From Phormidium tenue FACHB-886 (lineage in GTDB: Bacteria > Cyanobacteriota > Cyanobacteriia > Elainellales > Elainellaceae), in contig NZ_JACXWX010000001.1 in assembly GCF_014764505.1 (NCBI RefSeq), positions 806,001 to 870,000 on the forward strand: a stretch of 64,000 nucleotides of DNA. The letters run 5' to 3'. The position numbers and the translations under genes were made by a program. Positions within the stretch are counted from its first letter, which is position 1, and the number at the start of each line of letters is the position of its first letter. The notes beneath the pieces are model-generated. The model made no database searches and was not told the origin of the DNA. It saw only the letters and a program-made list of their open reading frames with translations. This document shows positions 27,265-35,710 of this stretch, one piece after another.

Positions 27265-28005
27265 TCACTTTTTGGGGTTCCAGGGGAGCTGATCCCACCA
27301 GGGCATGTTGATCACCCTAAATTTACATAGAAGTAGATATTCATAGGTTCTGCCACCGCCGTCGCTCAGGGGTTTCATTTGTAGGAGCAGACGCAGGGAA
27401 AATTCTAGCGGTGCTTTGCGATTTCTGAATCTGCTGTTTTTTAGTTTGACTTCTTTAGGCGTTATTTTTAGGTCGGCTCTTCTTGCCAGATCGTCTAGAT
27501 CGACGATCGGCTTCATGGGTTCTAAAACGTTTTTTTCAAAGTTTCGTTGGACGACTTCTTCGGGAGCTAGCTGGGCAGCAATGAGGCTGGTGCCGGGTGT
27601 GATGGGGTTGGGAACCTGGATGAGCGGCGGTTGGTGGTTGCTGATGAATTGCCTAGCAGAATTCAGGTGAATTACCCGACGAGAAGCATTGCCGTAGTCA
27701 GTCAGGGTACTTCTGTCCCAGTCGGCAAAGATTTGGATATCTTTGGATTTATTTTTGATGGTGGTAGAGAGGGATTTAGGCTGGTCGGAGAATTTGAAGC
27801 GATCGAAAGGTTTGAAGCCAAAGCTGACTTCAACAATCTCTTTGAGAGGAGTGCCCTCCAGAGTGAGGCTGCTGAGCTGGCTGTCTAGTTCACCTCTCTC
27901 AAATTCAACTTTGGTTTGGTTGTCCAGCCAGTTGATCGCGTTGTAGACCACGTAGGACACACAAATCAAAAAGATGACCAGAATGATTAGATCGCTATCG
28001 CTCAT
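27265..28005 (-). CDS. Membrane-anchored hypothetical protein
   Basis: A 246-residue protein with one N-terminal membrane helix (about 5-25, 'LIILVIFLICVSYVVYNAI'). The remainder is soluble, with 'GFKPFDRFKFSDQPKSLS', 'ADWDRSTLTDYGNASRRVI' and a basic C-terminal part ending 'WWDQLPWNPKK'. I do not recognise the family. It lies just upstream of rnpB on the same strand, with 60 bp between, and could cotranscribe into it. The ATG start is clear. Confidence 0.65.
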   Translation of the reverse strand: MSDSDLIILVIFLICVSYVVYNAINWLDNQTKVEFERGELDSQLSSLTLEGTPLKEIVEVSFGFKPFDRFKFSDQPKSLSTTIKNKSKDIQIFADWDRSTLTDYGNASRRVIHLNSARQFISNHQPPLIQVPNPITPGTSLIAAQLAPEEVVQRNFEKNVLEPMKPIVDLDDLARRADLKITPKEVKLKNSRFRNRKAPLEFSLRLLLQMKPLSDGGGRTYEYLLLCKFRVINMPWWDQLPWNPKK

Positions 28006-28304
28006 AGCCTGCCCTCATTCACCACTAAGACCTGGGTTGCACTTTGAATTTTAGAGCGTAGATTCAAAAGTGCATTAGCAGATGGCAGAAAAGACTTTTT
28101 TAACCGACAAATGGTTCGATCCTTCTAAGATCCCCCTTTAAATAGGAAGGACTTTGAGTGGTGGTGTGCTCCACGCACGCTCCACAAACGGTTTCGCCTT
28201 TTTAGGCTTTGTTTTTCTCAGGATGGAGCCCGGGGGGAGCAGCATTGCTAAAGCGAAAAAAGCAACATTTCAAACATCCTCTGAAACAAACAGGCTGCTG
28301 TTTC
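28006..28304. other. Intergenic region with a hairpin downstream of narM
   Basis: A 299-bp region. CACTTTGAAT (28040-28049) and ATTCAAAAGTG (28062-28072) form a near-perfect 10-bp stem, which could terminate narM transcription although it is far from its stop. No ORF was recognised. Confidence 0.4.
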
Positions 28305-28763
28305 TTAGGGTTCCGTGAGGTGAAACTCTTTGAGCGCGGGCAAAAAGTTACGATTTTCGTGATTGGAACGGCTCAGCTTGATTAGGGCAAATCGTTGGAG
28401 GGGGGTGAGGCTTATCCACTGCTCTAGGCTCAGCGCTGTGCCGACTGCCTCCCCCTGCTGCTGAACGCTTTCAGGAATTTTGGCTAGGTTGTTCCAGTCG
28501 GGGCGATCGTCTACTGGCAGATCTGCCGGAACTTCGCCTAAGTGGGATTGCACTAGCTGATGCAGCAACGATCGATAGGCTTGGATTTCAGTTGCGCTCT
28601 CGCAGGGGGCTACCAAAACCTGCTGGCGTTCTGCGGAGCTGAGTTGGTTCCAGTGATGCAGCTTGAGTTTCACCCCGCAAGTATCGAGCTTGTAGCGCAC
28701 CAGCATGGGGATGCAGCGGAGGGAATTGGCAAAATCTGCTTCAAATTCAAACAGTTCAGTCAT
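28305..28763 (-). CDS. narM: Nitrate reductase associated protein NarM
   Basis: A 152-residue soluble protein of the nitrate-reductase-associated family found in cyanobacteria. NarM is needed for active assimilatory nitrate reductase, probably in its maturation. The N-terminus 'FEADFANSLRCIPMLVRYKLDTCGVKLKL' (read in parts) is the family hallmark, with two conserved Cys, followed by 'WISLTPLQRFALIKLSRSNHE'. Length is typical. nir, nrt and narB genes, its usual neighbours, are not in the window. It lies downstream of the upp-urc4 pair on the same strand but behind a strong hairpin, so it should have its own promoter. Confidence 0.88.
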   Translation of the reverse strand: MTELFEFEADFANSLRCIPMLVRYKLDTCGVKLKLHHWNQLSSAERQQVLVAPCESATEIQAYRSLLHQLVQSHLGEVPADLPVDDRPDWNNLAKIPESVQQQGEAVGTALSLEQWISLTPLQRFALIKLSRSNHENRNFLPALKEFHLTEP

Positions 28764-28821
28764 GGAGACGATCGCTCATCTGGAGGACAGGGCAGGTGAA
28801 CCCGCCTATTAACCCAGCCAT

Positions 28822-28867
28822 TTAAGATTTTGTGGCGGGAGCACTGTACCCCGCCACAAAATCTTAA
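28822..28867 (-). terminator. 18-bp hairpin ending the upp-urc4 operon
   Basis: Arms 28822-28839 and 28850-28867 are exact inverses with a 10-nt loop. The GC-rich core (GTGGCGGG) is flanked by AT-rich ends. It is 37 bp after the urc4 stop and separates the operon from narM. Confidence 0.75.
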
Positions 28868-28903
28868 AACTATATATTTTCAATTATTGCCAGGTTAATC
28901 AAT

Positions 28904-30145
28904 CTAAAACACGGTGCCGTCGCTGATGATCTGAATTGGCGGCACTCCACCCGATCGCCGCTCGACCGCAATTTTGCGTCCGGCTGCCCAGGTTCCGCCC
29001 TCCAAAACTTTGGCTAAAGGTAACTCGGTGGCATCCAGGTTGAGCTGCTGGCGAATCGCGGCAGCAATGCGATCGAGCAGAATCACCGTGAGGGCACGCC
29101 ACTCCACAATCACTGGAGAGCTTGGCTCATACGGCTGCTGCAGGATTGCTTCATGCTTGGGCTGCAATAGCCCTAAGTCAAGGCAAAGTCCGCCATTGCG
29201 GTATTCGGGTAGTCCCGTGAGCTGATCGAGATCGGTAATTTCCAGCCCCAGCGCCTGCAGCGGCTCCAGCAGCGAATAGGTGAGCCACTGAGAGAGCTTG
29301 TGAAAGGGGACAAGCTGACTGCCCAAACCGGTATCGGGTAGGGCGGGATGCCTCCAAACATCTCCTAGATTGATGCCGGCGATCGTTACTCTTCCTGCCC
29401 AGATCGGGCTCAACCCCAGTAGGACTGCCTCAAACACCTGATGGGCTTTGAGCTGTCGATTGGCTGCCTGCCGAAGCAGATAATCGACCAGATTGCCGAG
29501 ACGGGGGCGATCTGCGCCAAACAAGTCTGGCTGTTGCTGAATTGCTTCTCCGAGGCAGTGCATGAGCGCTAGCCGTCCGGCCACGCCCACCAGCGGATTC
29601 TGGTCGCTGATCTGGAAGCCTTGCTTAAAGGCAGCTTCTGTTAAGCCTATTAGTCCGGCAGCGTCGGCTTGTAGCGGTGCAGTCGGATCACTAGAAAAAC
29701 CACCCTGCAAAAACAGATGAAAGCTAGCGACCGCCAAGCCTTCCGATCGCCCAAATGCCCGTGCGGTTTCGGCTTCCTGATATTGCCAACTGGCTCCTGC
29801 TCCTGCATCTAGCAGCACACTGGTGATGGCTAAATCAAACTTTGCTCGCGCCTGCTCTAGTGGATCAAGCCCTGCTAGCTTTTCATCTAGCCATGCCGAT
29901 CGCTCAACTCCCCCTGCAGCAAAATGCCGCCAGCGGCTATGGAAAGGCACCTGCAGATCTGGGTAAGCCGCTTGCATCACCTGCAACACATAGGCGGCAG
30001 TTTGATCCAGCGCATCTAAGTCCAGCCGAAAGTGTTCTAGCCGATCCTGCTCGGCTAAACCAAACAGCGCCCCGCAGCGCTCGCGGATTGCCTGAGTCGA
30101 TCGCAAATACTCTACAACCCTGACATCGCTAAGTTCATTCTGCAT
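28904..30145 (-). CDS. urc4: URC4/Urg3 family protein (DUF1688), uracil catabolism
   Basis: A 413-residue protein of the URC4/DUF1688 family, one of the conserved proteins of the fungal and bacterial URC pathway for uracil breakdown. Its reaction is unresolved. Family marks include 'VPFHSRWRHFAAGGVERS', 'FDLAITSVLLDAGAGASWQY', 'GRSEGLAVASFHLF', 'FHKLSQWLTYSLLEPLQ', 'LTGLPEYRNGGLCLDLGLL' and 'EGGTWAAGRKIA' near the C-terminus. The ATG at 30145 has GGGAGGTG eight bases upstream and is preferred over the GTG at 30184, which overlaps upp. It follows upp by 35 bp on the same strand. The gene product is cytoplasmic. Confidence 0.9.
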   Translation of the reverse strand: MQNELSDVRVVEYLRSTQAIRERCGALFGLAEQDRLEHFRLDLDALDQTAAYVLQVMQAAYPDLQVPFHSRWRHFAAGGVERSAWLDEKLAGLDPLEQARAKFDLAITSVLLDAGAGASWQYQEAETARAFGRSEGLAVASFHLFLQGGFSSDPTAPLQADAAGLIGLTEAAFKQGFQISDQNPLVGVAGRLALMHCLGEAIQQQPDLFGADRPRLGNLVDYLLRQAANRQLKAHQVFEAVLLGLSPIWAGRVTIAGINLGDVWRHPALPDTGLGSQLVPFHKLSQWLTYSLLEPLQALGLEITDLDQLTGLPEYRNGGLCLDLGLLQPKHEAILQQPYEPSSPVIVEWRALTVILLDRIAAAIRQQLNLDATELPLAKVLEGGTWAAGRKIAVERRSGGVPPIQIISDGTVF

Positions 30146-30180
30146 TGCACACCTCCCATACCCCCCACCTTCACCGCTGC

Positions 30181-30816
30181 TCACCGCGTTCCATACAGCC
30201 GATCGCCTGCATCGCCCAAGCCAGGAATAATGTATCCATGATCGTCCAGTCTTTCGTCGATCGCAGCAGTATAGATCGGTACATCGGGGTGCTGCTCGTG
30301 GAAGTGCTGAATGCCTTCGGGGGCGGCAAGCAGACAGACGAAACGGATGGAGGCAGGGTTGGCTTCTTTGAGGCGATCGACTGCTGCCACGGCAGAATTG
30401 CCCGTTGCCAGCATTGGATCGACCACGAACATATCGCGCTGTGCCACATCAGGCGGCAGCTTCAGGTAATATTCAACTGCCATCAGCGTTGTGGGTTCGC
30501 GGTATAGCCCAATATGCCCTACTTTTGCCGTGGGAATGAGTTCAATCATGCCGTCGAGCAAGCCTTGTCCGGCACGCAGAATCGAAACGATCACCATTTT
30601 TTTGTCGGCTGCCAGCATTGGGGCAGACATTTCAGTGAGCGGCGTTTTGATCGTTTCGTACTTGAGCGGCAGATCGCGGGTGACTTCGTATGCCAGCAGC
30701 ATCGAAATCTCCTTGAGTAGGCGGCGAAAATCTTGCGTGTGTGTTTCTGCCTGACGCATGATCGACAGCTTATGCAGGACTAAAGGGTGTTGGATCAGAT
30801 GAACTTCAGGAGTCAT
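30181..30816 (-). CDS. upp: Uracil phosphoribosyltransferase
   Basis: A 211-residue enzyme forming UMP from uracil and PRPP. The PRPP loop reads '[13 protein letters not shown]', and the uracil-binding C-terminus reads '[25 protein letters not shown]' (read in parts). '[14 protein letters not shown]' is also typical. Its position directly before urc4 and divergent from urc1 matches the URC pathway, where UPRT (URC6 in yeast) supplies the nucleotide. It may serve uracil salvage as well. Confidence 0.96.
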   Translation of the reverse strand: MTPEVHLIQHPLVLHKLSIMRQAETHTQDFRRLLKEISMLLAYEVTRDLPLKYETIKTPLTEMSAPMLAADKKMVIVSILRAGQGLLDGMIELIPTAKVGHIGLYREPTTLMAVEYYLKLPPDVAQRDMFVVDPMLATGNSAVAAVDRLKEANPASIRFVCLLAAPEGIQHFHEQHPDVPIYTAAIDERLDDHGYIIPGLGDAGDRLYGTR

Positions 30817-30857
30817 TGCAGGCGCTAGGGAACTAAAGGGCGTATGGTAATCTTATT

Positions 30858-30885
30858 GGTTCGCAAAAATTCAGCTTGGCGAACC
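30858..30885. promoter_or_regulatory. Candidate operator between upp-urc4 and urc1
   Basis: GGTTCGC (30858-30864) is the perfect inverse of GCGAACC (30879-30885), with 14 bp between and 21 bp centre to centre, two helical turns. It sits 42 bp before the upp start and about 120 bp before the urc1 start. This fits a dimeric regulator site controlling both directions. No regulator gene is adjacent. Confidence 0.4.
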
Positions 30886-31006
30886 TCTAGAAATTAGCCG
30901 ATAGACAGATCCTGATTGCACTTTCTCTTCAGGGAGGAGGTAGAAGCAGGGCAGGCACAAATATTAGAATAAAACACCATCGCTTTACGAGGGCGCAACT
31001 GCTGCT

Positions 31007-32311
31007 ATGACAGACAATTCGACCCCACCGACGAATTCAAAACCAGCATCGGCTTCAAAATCAGCTCAGTCTAAGCACATCATCCTCACGTCCCACCAAA
31101 ACCGATCGAACGGCAAAGTTATTCCCATTTGCTGGGGTGCTGCCAACCCGATCGATCGCGGACCGGTCATTGGTTCGCTCCGCAGTTTGCACTATCGCAA
31201 TGTAATTGGCACTCACGCGGGTTCCTACGGGATCTATCGGGCGCTTGCCGTCGCCAGTGGTGTCCTCGATCCGACTCACAAAGCAGATTTGACCGATACG
31301 TCTCCTCCAGTGCAGATTGGACCGCATCCCAGCTGGAGCGATCCAGACAAGATTGTGTCGCTCGATCCCTTTGGAGCGGTGGTGGGCGAAGTCTTTACCA
31401 ACTACGACCAAGAGTACGATATTCTGCCCACGATCGCCATTACCAAAGCTCATATCAACATCCCAGAGCTCAAAGACGAAATTGCCCAAGGGCGGCTGAC
31501 GATCGATGGACAACTCCTCAAGGCAGACGGCAGCCTGCTGGTGACGAAGGCGGCGATCGATCCGGTCTGGTATCTACCTGGCATTGCAAAGCGGCTGCAA
31601 ATTGAGGAGTGGGAGCTGCGTCGCGTTTTGTTTCAGCAAACAGGCGGCATGTTCCCCGAGATAGTTACCCGACCCGATTTGCATGTGTTTTTGCCGCCAA
31701 TCGGTGGGGCAACGGTATACATTATTGGAGACGTAGAAGCGATCGCTGATCCAACTAAGCCAGTAGCGGTGCGCGTCCATGATGAATGCAACGGGTCTGA
31801 TGTGTTCGGCTCCGATATTTGCACTTGCCGCCCTTATCTGGTGCACGGCATTGAAGTTTGCATCCAGACGGCGCAGGAGGGTGGGGTTGGTATCATTGTC
31901 TACTGCCGCAAAGAGGGTCGGGCTTTGGGTGAAGTTACCAAGTTCTTGGTGTATAACGCCCGCAAGCGGCAGGAAGGCGGTGATCGAGCTGATGCCTACT
32001 TTATGCGAACGGAGTGCGTTGCCGGAGTGCAAGATATGCGCTTCCAAGAACTCACCTCAGATGTATTGCACTGGCTAGGTGTGACGCGGATCGATCGCCT
32101 CGTTTCTATGAGCAACATGAAATACAATGCCGTCACCAATGCAGGCATTCAGGTTGTTCAACGGATTCCAATTCCGCCAGAGCTAATTCCCGCCGATGCC
32201 CAAGTCGAGATTGAAGCGAAAAAATCGGCGGGCTATTACTCGGAAGATGAAGTGCTGGTGGCTGAAGAGCTGGCGCAAATTAAGGGGCGATCGTATACCG
32301 GGGAGATTTAA
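31007..32311 (+). CDS. urc1: GTP cyclohydrolase II homologue of the uracil catabolism type (URC1)
   Basis: A 434-residue protein. The C-terminal half (about 240-410) is a GTP cyclohydrolase II domain with all three zinc Cys ('HDECNGSDVFGSDICTC') and 'VYCRKEGRALGE' in place of the usual RibA catalytic loop. The N-terminal 230 residues ('HYRNVIGTHAGSYGIYRALAVA', 'DPFGAVVGEVF') are not found in ordinary RibA and match the URC1 type, which has been implicated in uracil degradation, not riboflavin synthesis. Later motifs also differ from RibA ('SMSNMKYNAVTNAG'). Divergent from upp-urc4. The ATG at 31007 lies about 50 bp after a GGGAGGAGG tract, so the ribosome-binding site is not obvious. Confidence 0.9.
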   Translation: MTDNSTPPTNSKPASASKSAQSKHIILTSHQNRSNGKVIPICWGAANPIDRGPVIGSLRSLHYRNVIGTHAGSYGIYRALAVASGVLDPTHKADLTDTSPPVQIGPHPSWSDPDKIVSLDPFGAVVGEVFTNYDQEYDILPTIAITKAHINIPELKDEIAQGRLTIDGQLLKADGSLLVTKAAIDPVWYLPGIAKRLQIEEWELRRVLFQQTGGMFPEIVTRPDLHVFLPPIGGATVYIIGDVEAIADPTKPVAVRVHDECNGSDVFGSDICTCRPYLVHGIEVCIQTAQEGGVGIIVYCRKEGRALGEVTKFLVYNARKRQEGGDRADAYFMRTECVAGVQDMRFQELTSDVLHWLGVTRIDRLVSMSNMKYNAVTNAGIQVVQRIPIPPELIPADAQVEIEAKKSAGYYSEDEVLVAEELAQIKGRSYTGEI

Positions 32312-32316
32312 ACCTG

Positions 32317-32366
32317 TTTTAAGGGTAGGTGGTGCATCGCTTGAGATATACCACTTACCCTTAAAA
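32317..32366. terminator. Bidirectional terminator between urc1 and DAHP synthase
   Basis: Arms 32317-32333 and 32350-32366 pair with one mismatch (TTTTAAGGGTAGGTGGT against ACCACTTACCCTTAAAA). It starts 5 bp after the urc1 stop and overlaps the stop of the convergent DAHP synthase gene. Confidence 0.8.
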
Positions 32367-33419
32367 TAAAATCCCTGCTCGCTCCCACCGTCCGATCGCC
32401 CGCCCGATTACCGCTAGTTCTTCCTGCATCAGGTGATCAAAGCGATCGGGTGTTAAAGATTGTGGTCCATCAGAGAGGGCTTTGGCAGGATTTGGGTGGA
32501 CTTCGATCATCAGCGAATCTGCACCAGCGGCGATGGCTGCCATTGCCATTGCGGGCACATACTCAGCTATACCTGTGCCGTGGCTCGGGTCAATCATAAT
32601 GGGTAGGTGAGTCAGCGATCGCAAGACTGGGATCACGGCGAGGTCGAGCGTATTGCGAGCGTACTGGCGATCAAACGTGCGAATGCCACGCTCGCAAAGA
32701 ATTACGTTGGGGTTGCCGGCTGCCAAAATGTACTCGGCTGCCATTAGCCACTCTTCGATCGTGGCGGACATGCCCCGCTTCAGGAGAACGGGTTTATCCT
32801 GAGCGCCAACTCGCTTTAGCAGCGAAAAGTTTTGCATGTTGCGAGCGCCAACCTGCACCACATCTGCAACCTCAGCAATTTTTTCTAAATCGGCGGCATC
32901 CATCACCTCAGTAATGATGCCTAATCCACTTGCATCTCTAGCGGCCGCTAGCAGATTAAGGGCGCTCTCGCCGTGCCCTTGGAACGCATAGGGAGAGGTG
33001 CGGGGCTTGTAAGCTCCACCGCGCAAGAACTGAGCGCCTGCCGCTTTGACTCGCTGCGCCGTTTCAATAATCATCTGCTCGTTTTCGACGGAGCAAGGGC
33101 CTGCCACTACGACGACAGGCGACTGTTCGCTAAAGGTAACGGCTCCGTTAGGGGTCGGCACAATGACTTCGCTGGCTTCCCCATGCCGATAGGTGCGGCT
33201 CACCCGTTTGAAGGGTTTCTCGACCCGCAAGACCTGCTCAATCCATGGATTCATCTCCTGAAGCTGCAGCGGATCAAGATCGACCGTATCCCCAACCAAA
33301 CCCAAGACGGTTTTGTGCTTGCCCACAATCTTTTCGGGGGTCAATCCGGCAGTCTGGAATTCTGCGGCTAGGCTGTCGATCTCGGCTTCTGGAGTGCCAA
33401 TCTTCATGACGACGATCAT
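32361..33419 (-). CDS. aroF: 3-deoxy-7-phosphoheptulonate (DAHP) synthase
   Basis: A 352-residue enzyme condensing PEP and erythrose 4-phosphate, the entry to the shikimate pathway. It is of the type I-beta form: an N-terminal ferredoxin-like regulatory domain (about 1-70, 'MIVVMKIGTPEAEIDSL', 'VGDTVDLDPLQLQEM') is followed by the TIM barrel with 'AGPCSVENEQMI', 'LRGGAYKPRTSPYAFQG', 'VQVGARNMQNFSLL' and 'LPIMIDPSHGTG'. The ATG at 33417-33419 gives this start; the frame extends upstream into basic, non-homologous sequence. The stop lies in a terminator shared with urc1. Confidence 0.95.
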   Translation of the reverse strand: MIVVMKIGTPEAEIDSLAAEFQTAGLTPEKIVGKHKTVLGLVGDTVDLDPLQLQEMNPWIEQVLRVEKPFKRVSRTYRHGEASEVIVPTPNGAVTFSEQSPVVVVAGPCSVENEQMIIETAQRVKAAGAQFLRGGAYKPRTSPYAFQGHGESALNLLAAARDASGLGIITEVMDAADLEKIAEVADVVQVGARNMQNFSLLKRVGAQDKPVLLKRGMSATIEEWLMAAEYILAAGNPNVILCERGIRTFDRQYARNTLDLAVIPVLRSLTHLPIMIDPSHGTGIAEYVPAMAMAAIAAGADSLMIEVHPNPAKALSDGPQSLTPDRFDHLMQEELAVIGRAIGRWERAGILF

Positions 33420-33452
33420 AAGATGCCCTATCGTGAGGTTTAAAACAGTTGA

Positions 33453-33471
33453 GGGGTAGCTTTGCCACCCC
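33453..33471 (-). terminator. Short hairpin after the PAM68 gene
   Basis: GGGGTAGC (33453-33460) and GCCACCCC (33464-33471) pair with one mismatch around TTT. It is 13 bp beyond the PAM68 stop on the minus strand; the T-rich tract on the minus side is weak. Confidence 0.45.
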
Positions 33472-33483
33472 CCAATGCCGATC

Positions 33484-34041
33484 TTAAGATTTTTTATCTG
33501 CCTTGTCTTGCGCCTTATCTTGTACCTTGTCTTGCGCTGCTTCTGCTCTAGCCGCCTTTGCTTTCTGAGCATTTTCTCGCCATGCGTCAGTGGTGCGTCC
33601 TAGATTAGTTTTAAATTCGGCAAACCCCAAGCGACTGCCAACGGCATCTTCTTCCCAAGAAGCCGACAGAACGCCATAGGTCAACCCCACCACGCCCAGC
33701 CCAAAACAGCCCAAGCTCACTAGCAGCACCGCATAGGTCGGCAACTGCAGTAGATCGTTTGAAACTACCAGATAGCTGACGACAAAGGTTAGCATGCCCA
33801 GCATGGTAGGCACGCCACAAAAGAACGCCATCCGCCGTGCCATCCGCCGACTCACCACCTGCGGAATTCCCGCATCTGGACTGGGCTGCGGCTTGGCTTG
33901 CGGTTGAGCTGCTTTACGAATCGGCTGCTTTTTGGCTTTTGGCTCAGGCTTGCGGCTTTTTGGCTCGAAGGGCAGGGATTGCCGACTGGCGGCTTCTGTA
34001 GATTCCTTACCGGTTTGAGCATCACCTTGATTGGAGGACAT
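33484..34041 (-). CDS. PAM68 family protein (photosystem II assembly)
   Basis: A 185-residue membrane protein. The cytoplasmic N-terminus is rich in Lys/Pro/Gln ('PKAKKQPIRKAAQPQAKPQ', 20 to 60). It is followed by 'IPQVVSRRMARRMAFFCGVPT' (read in parts) and two membrane helices (about 70-95 and 102-124). The region after the helices reads 'YGVLSASWEEDAVGSRLGF', the PAM68 hallmark. The C-terminus has a short DK-rich repeat (QDKVQDKAQDKADKK). PAM68 proteins assist early photosystem II assembly in plants and cyanobacteria. It follows rpsO after 20 bp, a common cyanobacterial arrangement. Confidence 0.9.
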   Translation of the reverse strand: MSSNQGDAQTGKESTEAASRQSLPFEPKSRKPEPKAKKQPIRKAAQPQAKPQPSPDAGIPQVVSRRMARRMAFFCGVPTMLGMLTFVVSYLVVSNDLLQLPTYAVLLVSLGCFGLGVVGLTYGVLSASWEEDAVGSRLGFAEFKTNLGRTTDAWRENAQKAKAARAEAAQDKVQDKAQDKADKKS

Positions 34042-34060
34042 ATGCCACCTTGCGAAAGAA

Positions 34061-34330
34061 TTAGCCGCGAATCCCCAACCGCGTAATTAGCGCCCGATAG
34101 CGGTCTTGGTCTTGCCGCTGGATGTAGGCGAGCAAGCGCTTCCGCTGACCAATCATCTTGAGCAGACCCCGTCGAGACGCATGGTCTTTCTTGTTTTCTC
34201 TTAGGTGGAGGCTCAGTTTGTTGATGCGCTCAGTCAACATTGCCACCTGAACATCAGCCGAGCCGGTGTCGGTTCCGTGAACTTGGTACTCAGAGATAAT
34301 TTCTTGCTTGCGTTCTTGCAGCAGTGCCAT
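34061..34330 (-). CDS. rpsO: 30S ribosomal protein S15
   Basis: The 89-residue protein binds the central domain of 16S rRNA early in 30S assembly. Family motifs are '[20 protein letters not shown]', '[19 protein letters not shown]' and '[13 protein letters not shown]'. Length is standard. It forms a pair with the PAM68 gene. S15 represses its own mRNA in several bacteria through a leader structure; a perfect hairpin lies 133-165 bp upstream here (34463-34495), but a regulatory link is only inference. Confidence 0.97.
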   Translation of the reverse strand: MALLQERKQEIISEYQVHGTDTGSADVQVAMLTERINKLSLHLRENKKDHASRRGLLKMIGQRKRLLAYIQRQDQDRYRALITRLGIRG

Positions 34331-34646
34331 GATGAATTTGCTTTATTTCTATCAATATCAGTGCAGTCAACTATCCTATCACATCCATTAGAGTGGGTGT
34401 CTTTAATTCCCACGGACAAATTTGCGCCGATCTCCTCTGCATTTTGCCAACGCCAACCACACGATCGGCTGCTATCTGCAACACAGCAGCCGATCATGTC
34501 ACCGGCTTAAACTTAACGGCAAAGACTGATAGTAAAGGCGAATATAAGGCAGCCTCTCAGGGTTGAGCCCGGACAAGCGTTCCACCTCAATTGCATCTGC
34601 AACACCCGGCTAAACCTAATCGCAATGCTGTTTAGGAGACTCCTTC
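34331..34646. other. Divergent intergenic region with a perfect hairpin
   Basis: A 316-bp region between divergent rpsO and the K+ channel gene. GATCGGCTGCT (34463-34473) is the perfect inverse of AGCAGCCGATC (34485-34495), with an 11-nt loop and no T-run on either side. No ORF was recognised. TTTAGGAGA (34632-34640) is the ribosome-binding site of the channel gene. Confidence 0.5.
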
Positions 34647-35696
34647 ATGCCGCCAATTCGAGGCATTTTCACTGGGGCAATCTTTTTTCTGCTCACCTTT
34701 ATGGGTGCAGTGGTGGGCTATATCTGGTTTGGTTGCAATTTGTTTGATGCCGTTTACATGGTCATCATTACGATCTTCGGCGTTGGCTATGGTGAGTTTT
34801 GCCCGGTCACGCCTGTTAGTCGGGTGTTTACAATCATTGTGATCGTGGCAGGCGTAGTTTCAGCCGCCTTTATTGTGGGAGGAATCGTACAGATAGTGAC
34901 AGAGGGAGAAATTCACCGGGCGCTCGACAGCCGCCGCAAAACCAGAGACATTGCCAGCCTGAAAGACCACACGATCGTCTGTGGTTTTGGGCGAATTGGG
35001 CAAGTGCTGACGCGGCAGCTTACCACTACCCAACAGCCATTTGTGGTGGTGGACAATGCAGCCGATCGGATTGCCAGCGCTGAGGAGCGGGGCTATCAGG
35101 TTTGTCAGGGCAGCGCTACAGATGAGCTAGTGCTGCAGGCAGCAGGCATTGAGCGGGCAAAGGTGCTGGCAACCGTTTTGCCAGATGATGCCTTGAATGT
35201 GTTCATTACGTTGACTGCGCGAGAGCTAAACCCAGATCTGGTGATTGTGGCACGGGGGGAAATGCCGACCACTGAGAAAAAACTGCGCCTAGCAGGGGCA
35301 AACCACGTTGTTTCGCCCGCCAGCATCAGCGGTTTACGCATGGCGAATTTAATTACCAGTCCCAATCTGGTGGAGTTTTTAGATCAAAGCGACGATCGCA
35401 CCCACCTCAACGAGCTGCTAGCACAGATTGATGTGCAGGTCGATGAACTAACTATTTCAACCGGCTCACCGCTGGCAGATAGGACGATCGCCGATTTAGA
35501 AGTGCGGGGCAAAGGCGCATTCATCGTAGTGGCGCTACGGCGCAGGCTGGCTGGTTTGGTGCTGCACCCCGATCACACTGAAGTAATTCGGGAAGGCGAT
35601 AGCGTAATTGTGCTGGGGCATCGAGGCGATATTCCACAGTTCACCCGTTTATATAAGGTGAAGCAACAGCTCCGCTATCGGGGCGGAAAAGCTTAA
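34647..35696 (+). CDS. Potassium channel with RCK (TrkA-N/TrkA-C) domains
   Basis: A 349-residue 2-TM channel. Helix 1 is about 5-27, and the pore/filter reads 'TIFGVGYGEF' (residues about 46-55), an intact GYG filter. Helix 2 is about 62-85. A cytosolic RCK module follows: the Rossmann motif 'VCGFGRIGQVLTRQL' (about 109), 'QGSATDELVLQAAGI', and a TrkA-C part (about 265-335, 'GAFIVVALRR', 'GDSVIVLGHRGDI'). This is the MthK/Kch type, gated by a ligand bound to the RCK ring. GGAGA lies 6 bp upstream of the ATG. It converges on the next gene with only 14 bp between stops. Confidence 0.93.
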   Translation: MPPIRGIFTGAIFFLLTFMGAVVGYIWFGCNLFDAVYMVIITIFGVGYGEFCPVTPVSRVFTIIVIVAGVVSAAFIVGGIVQIVTEGEIHRALDSRRKTRDIASLKDHTIVCGFGRIGQVLTRQLTTTQQPFVVVDNAADRIASAEERGYQVCQGSATDELVLQAAGIERAKVLATVLPDDALNVFITLTARELNPDLVIVARGEMPTTEKKLRLAGANHVVSPASISGLRMANLITSPNLVEFLDQSDDRTHLNELLAQIDVQVDELTISTGSPLADRTIADLEVRGKGAFIVVALRRRLAGLVLHPDHTEVIREGDSVIVLGHRGDIPQFTRLYKVKQQLRYRGGKA

Positions 35697-35710
35697 GCTT
35701 CTGGCAAGGC

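Noticed and set aside
31007-32311. Assignment of the cyclohydrolase as riboflavin-pathway RibA
   Set aside because: The 230-residue N-terminus, the altered catalytic loop and the upp/urc4 neighbours fit URC1 better.
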